Source: DATAEK01 sp036258055
Lineage (GTDB): Bacteria; Acidobacteriota; Vicinamibacteria; Vicinamibacterales; 2-12-FULL-66-21
Direction of reading: 5' to 3'
DNA: 64,000 bases
NCBI GenBank assembly: GCA_036258055.1
Contig: DATAEK010000254.1
Location: forward strand, 37,950-101,949
The position numbers and the translations under genes were made by a program. The notes beneath the pieces were generated by a model. It searched no databases and was not told where the DNA came from. It saw nothing but the letters and a program-made list of their open reading frames with translations. Below, in pieces: positions 60,496 through 64,000 of this stretch (within the stretch, counting starts at the first letter, position 1; each line of letters begins with the position of its first letter).

Positions 60496-61617
60496 ATGCT
60501 CATGGTTCGACGTACCGGTCTGCTCCGCGCCGTCCTGCTCGGCATCGTGCTCTCCTCACGGATGGTTGGAGCCCACGAAATCGGCACGACACACGTCGTC
60601 GTTACCTTCCCGACACCGGACACCTATCTCGTCGAGATCACCGCGGACGCGTCGGCGATTCTGGCGCGGCTCGAGTCCGCTGTCGGGCGGCCCCGCTCCG
60701 GTCAGCTCACGGCGGACGAGTATCAACAGCGGATCGAAGCACTCCGGCAGGCGTTTCTTTCGCGAGCGCATATCACGTTCGACGGAAAGGCGTCACAGCC
60801 GCAGTTTCAGTACGTCCAGGAACCGATCGCGGGATCCCCGGAGGGCGCCCTGACGCCGCCAGGCGCCATCGTGAAACTCAGTGGCGCAATCCCGCCACAC
60901 GCGCAGACCTTTGCGTGGGAATACGACCTGACAATCGCGTCATATGCGCTGACGGTCAAGTCCATTAGTGCGGGTTCCGATCGCACCGTGTGGCTCGAAG
61001 GCAGTCAAGCGAGCCAGGCGATGACACTCGCCGACCACGTGCTGCCGCCGTCACGCGGACAAATTGCGGCGGCGTACTTCGCGCTCGGGTTCACGCACAT
61101 CCTGCCGAAGGGTCTCGATCACATTCTGTTCGTGCTCGGCATTTTCCTTTTCAGCCGCCGGCTGAAGCCGATGCTCTGGCAGGTGAGCGCGTTCACCGTC
61201 GCGCACTCGATCACGCTGGGCTTGACGCTCTACGGTCTCGTATCGCTCTCGCCGTCGATCGTCGAGCCGCTCATCGCACTGTCGATCGTGTACGTGGCGG
61301 TTGAGAACATCGTGACCGCCGAGCTGAAACCCTGGCGGGTCGCGCTGGTGTTCGCGTTCGGGCTGCTGCACGGAATGGGGTTCGCGGGCGTGCTGCGTGA
61401 GCTGGGGTTGCCGCGGTCAGAGTTCCTCACCGGCCTGGTGACGTTCAACGCCGGCGTGGAGGCCGGGCAGCTGACGATCATTGCGATCGCATCGCTGGCC
61501 GTTTTCCAATGGACAGCGAATCGCGCGCTCTACCGGCGGCTCGTCGTGGTGCCGGGTTCGCTGCTCATCGCGCTCACCGGTCTTTACTGGACGATCGAGC
61601 GTTTGCAGGTTTGGTAG
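60496..61617 (+). CDS. HupE/UreJ-like membrane protein with extracytoplasmic N-terminal domain
   Basis: A 373-residue protein. After a signal (LLRAVLLGIVLSSRMVGA) comes a 170-residue extracytoplasmic domain. The C-terminal half has about seven helices of the HupE/UreJ_2 type: FTHILPKGLDHILFVLGIFL (His-Asp metal motif), LWQVSAFTVAHSITLGLTLY and LVFAFGLLHGMGFAGVLREL. HupE/UreJ proteins transport nickel or cobalt. Its 3' end overlaps the convergent phosphoesterase gene by 44 bases. Together with DUF4198 it suggests a nickel or similar metal route, but no nickel enzyme is visible. Confidence 0.88.
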   Translation: MLMVRRTGLLRAVLLGIVLSSRMVGAHEIGTTHVVVTFPTPDTYLVEITADASAILARLESAVGRPRSGQLTADEYQQRIEALRQAFLSRAHITFDGKASQPQFQYVQEPIAGSPEGALTPPGAIVKLSGAIPPHAQTFAWEYDLTIASYALTVKSISAGSDRTVWLEGSQASQAMTLADHVLPPSRGQIAAAYFALGFTHILPKGLDHILFVLGIFLFSRRLKPMLWQVSAFTVAHSITLGLTLYGLVSLSPSIVEPLIALSIVYVAVENIVTAELKPWRVALVFAFGLLHGMGFAGVLRELGLPRSEFLTGLVTFNAGVEAGQLTIIAIASLAVFQWTANRALYRRLVVVPGSLLIALTGLYWTIERLQVW

Positions 61618-64000
61618 CACGGGGCCGCTCGCCGTCCTCGACCTCGCGTTCTCCGTGCTCGCGCTCTTCGGCTTCCTCGGCGCGCTCGCCGGCCTCGTCG
61701 CGATCCACCACGCGGACGAACGCGGCATGCCGTGGCGGCGGCATCGCCGCATGAGCGCCCTTCACCGATCTCCAGATGATCTCGTTCAGCTCCAGCTCGG
61801 GTGCAAGATCCGCTTCGCGCAGGTTCATCCGCATCGACGCCTGCGCGCCCCAGGCGAGCGGGGAGTTGACCTCGTCGAGCGGCACGCGCGCGGGGAGCGC
61901 CGTAAAGGGAGTCGCGACTGGCGTCGGCTGAAACGCCGCGTACATCGGTGCGGCAGCCGCATCGTACTGGGTCATCGGCTCGAGCCCGAGGATCAGCTCC
62001 ATCGTGCGCAGGACCGACGACGTTGAATAGAGTGAACTGTCGACGACGCGGCGTTTCGTGAAGGGGCTCACGACGAGGACCGGTGACCGGTGCGCGTCCA
62101 CGTGATCCGGCCCGTTCTGCGCGTCGTCTTCGAGCACGAAGATCGCCGACTCGTTCCAGAACTTGCTGTGCGAGATCGCGTCGACGACCCGTCCGAGCGC
62201 GGTGTCGTTTTCTGCGACCATTGCCCGCGGGGTCCTGGCGCCCGTCCGCGTGCCGGCCGTGTGATCGTTGCCGAGCCGGATGATCGAGAGCTGCGGCAGG
62301 CCACCCTCCCGCTCGAATTTGCGGAATTCCTCGAGCCAGACATCGACGCGGCGATTGTCGAGGATATCGAGATCGTAAGGAGGATAGTCGGTGTCGATCT
62401 GTCCCTGGAGGCCGGGCACGGCGGCGACGACCTTGCGGGTCTTGTCGTCGCGATAGACGAACTCGCCGTAGCTTCGCACCGTAACGTTCGCCCGTTTGGC
62501 CATGTCCCAGATGTAACCTTGCGGCGGCGCCGACAGGTTGCCGTATGGATTGCGTTGGCCGCCTCCCCCTTCACTCAGGTAGATACCGCCGCGGCTGCCG
62601 TAGTTGGTCGGCCAGATCTTTTCGACCGCGTCAGTGGCGTAGGCACCCGTCGAGAACGCGTGGCCGTCGTAGCTGACCTCGGCATCCACGTAGAAGTTGT
62701 CGAACAGCACGAACTCGCGCGCGAGCGCGTGCGCGTTCGGCGTCACCTCGTCGCCAAAGAGCGTGAGCGTGGGATCGCCGTCGCCGGCCGGAAGGTCGCC
62801 GAAAATCTGATCGTAGGTGCGGTTCTCGCGGATGACGTAGAAGACGTGCTTGATCGGCGACGGATCGCCGACACGGCGAGGGATGGGGGAGTCGATTGGC
62901 GCGTCGGCAGGCGTCAGCTTCTTCGCGTCCGCGTAGGCGCTGATCTCGTACACCTTTTTCGTCATCGCCGCCAGCTGCTCGTCGCTGGGGGTTGCAATCT
63001 CCGAGAGCGTTCCCTGAAGCATGGCGGCGATGTACTGGCCGTCGGCGCCGCGATTGCCGGGCGCGGGACCGCGCGGGTTCGCTGTCGGGGAGAGCCCCTT
63101 GCCGCTCAACACGTAGATCCGCTTGCCGTCAGGCGCGTAGGTGACACCGGTCGGATACCAGCCGGTCGGTATGAAGCCGCGGACGCGGCTCGACTCGGTC
63201 GTCACGTCCACGACTGCCACGGTATTGTTGTCGGCGTTTGCGACGAGCAGCGTCTTGCCATCAGGCGAAAGCGCGAGCGCATTCGGCGTGGTGCCCGGCG
63301 GGGCCTGCGGATAGAGCGCCACGCCGATTTGCTCCACTGCCCGATTCGAGGCGAGATCGATCGTCCAGACCGCGTTGGTGTTGGCGCACGCCACGAACAG
63401 CCGGCGGCCGTCGCTCGACTGCAGCATCGCGTTCGGATGCTCGCCGACATCGACCCCGCCTGTCGCCTCGAGCGTCGCCGGGTCGAACATCAGCACTTTC
63501 GAGCCGCCCCACAACGACACGAAGAGCGTTTTGCCGTCCGCGGACACGAGTGCGGAATACGGTTCGGCCGCGAGCGTAATCGTCTTCAGCAGTTTGCCGC
63601 TCGTGACATCCACCATCGAGACCGCCGTGCCGAGCACGTGCACCGCGAACAGACGGCTGCCATCGGGTGTCACGGCGATGCCCCCGATGAAACCGGAGTC
63701 TTTGAGCGTCTCGAATGTCGGATGGAGTGCCGGTTCGGCCAGTACGAAACGTCCGGACGCTTTGAGCGCGGACGCCTCCCAGTTGAACTGGTTCACGACG
63801 TTCAGCGCCGCGCCGGAGGCGAACAGCCGTTTGCCGTCAGGATGCCACGCGAGCCCCAACCAGGCGTGCTCCACGGCCAGCGCGCTCTTGATATAGAAGT
63901 TGGCGGTGTCGAAGATGGTCAACGACGGCCTGGACCATCCGTTGTTGGTGACGATCAGATACCGCCCATCCGGTGCCCACACCATGTTCAGCGGCAGGTC
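61574..64000 (-). CDS. YncE-type beta-propeller fused to phosphoesterase (5' end outside window)
   Basis: At least 808 residues, still open at the right edge of the window. The first half is a beta-propeller with repeats such as PDGSRLFAVHVLGTAVSMVD, SADGKTLFVSLWGGSKVLMF and SPDGKTLLVANADNNTVAVV. The second half is the acid-phosphatase-like phosphoesterase family (phospholipase C-like): HVFYVIRENRTYDQIFGDLP, ALAREFVLFDNFYVDAEVSY and FVLEDDAQNGPDHVDAHRSP. Propeller-phosphoesterase fusions of this kind are found outside the cytoplasm. The substrate is unknown. The last 55 residues are an unusual Glu/Arg-rich tail made in the region that overlaps the convergent HupE-like gene, so the true end is doubtful. 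Confidence 0.85.
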   Translation of the reverse strand, partial: DLPLNMVWAPDGRYLIVTNNGWSRPSLTIFDTANFYIKSALAVEHAWLGLAWHPDGKRLFASGAALNVVNQFNWEASALKASGRFVLAEPALHPTFETLKDSGFIGGIAVTPDGSRLFAVHVLGTAVSMVDVTSGKLLKTITLAAEPYSALVSADGKTLFVSLWGGSKVLMFDPATLEATGGVDVGEHPNAMLQSSDGRRLFVACANTNAVWTIDLASNRAVEQIGVALYPQAPPGTTPNALALSPDGKTLLVANADNNTVAVVDVTTESSRVRGFIPTGWYPTGVTYAPDGKRIYVLSGKGLSPTANPRGPAPGNRGADGQYIAAMLQGTLSEIATPSDEQLAAMTKKVYEISAYADAKKLTPADAPIDSPIPRRVGDPSPIKHVFYVIRENRTYDQIFGDLPAGDGDPTLTLFGDEVTPNAHALAREFVLFDNFYVDAEVSYDGHAFSTGAYATDAVEKIWPTNYGSRGGIYLSEGGGGQRNPYGNLSAPPQGYIWDMAKRANVTVRSYGEFVYRDDKTRKVVAAVPGLQGQIDTDYPPYDLDILDNRRVDVWLEEFRKFEREGGLPQLSIIRLGNDHTAGTRTGARTPRAMVAENDTALGRVVDAISHSKFWNESAIFVLEDDAQNGPDHVDAHRSPVLVVSPFTKRRVVDSSLYSTSSVLRTMELILGLEPMTQYDAAAAPMYAAFQPTPVATPFTALPARVPLDEVNSPLAWGAQASMRMNLREADLAPELELNEIIWRSVKGAHAAMPPPRHAAFVRVVDRDEAGERAEEAEEREHGEREVEDGERPRATKPANARSSSKDR

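Overview
The window is about 64 kb of high-GC DNA (roughly 65% by eye) from a free-living, gene-dense bacterium. It most resembles Acidobacteriota, perhaps the Vicinamibacteria lineage. The pointers are a large duplicated MacB/FtsX-type orphan permease (ADOP, a family named for acidobacteria), paired DUF1588/DUF1585 and DUF1552 proteins, ankyrin-repeat proteins, Ser/Thr kinases with TPR tails, an ECF sigma factor beside a kinase gene, and a PEP-CTERM protein. I saw no rRNA, tRNA, CRISPR array, transposase or prophage gene. Taxonomy is inferred from gene content only.

Layout. 1-7.7 kb: a partial DUF1588/DUF1585 c-type haem protein, a Tat-exported DUF1552 protein and an exported ankyrin protein in one run, then a 1210-residue kinase-TolB-TPR protein. 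7.7-11.6 kb (minus strand): an ArnT-like membrane glycosyltransferase, a PEP-CTERM protein and a GT4 glycosyltransferase. 11.8-16.9 kb: a MarR regulator with a palindrome just before its start, a doxX gene interrupted by a TAG codon, a divergent MocR-type regulator, a small membrane protein and a second ankyrin protein. 16.9-23 kb: a stand-alone SIR2-like protein, a Dps ferritin, and a VirJ/AcvB hydrolase next to MprF (aminoacyl-phosphatidylglycerol synthesis and hydrolysis). 23-27.4 kb: a small unknown protein, a translationally coupled terC-kefB-like pair and a divergent NhaR-like LysR regulator. 27.4-30.5 kb: three glycosyltransferases in one operon.

30.7-42.4 kb: after a PEGA-domain membrane protein and a SnoaL-like protein comes a pectin/hexuronate catabolic island. 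It holds KDG kinase and KDPG aldolase (minus), a divergent GH28 polygalacturonase, then a GntR/FadR regulator, an SDR, altronate dehydratase split into two genes, an MFS hexuronate transporter and a convergent FGGY kinase. Two GTGGTAnAACCnC-type sites, one before the GH28 gene and one over the -10 of the regulator gene, suggest a shared local regulon.

42.6-50.4 kb: the ADOP permease, an unusual 1177-residue fusion of an APC-type permease, a USP-like domain and a complete MgtE, a DUF4115 protein and an exported protein. 50.5-53 kb: a membrane Ser/Thr kinase whose start overlaps the end of an ECF sigma gene. 53.1-57.5 kb: a TIM-barrel-like protein bracketed by degenerate GAGAACC repeats, a gluzincin-like peptidase, a small protein and an M43-like metzincin. 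58-64 kb: DUF4331, DUF4198 and HupE/UreJ-like exported or membrane proteins, facing a YncE-propeller/phosphoesterase that runs off the right edge.

The strongest leads for new biology are the APC-USP-MgtE fusion, the SIR2 protein with Gln where the catalytic His is expected, the GntR operator pair, the interrupted doxX, and the repeat-bracketed block followed by two protease genes.
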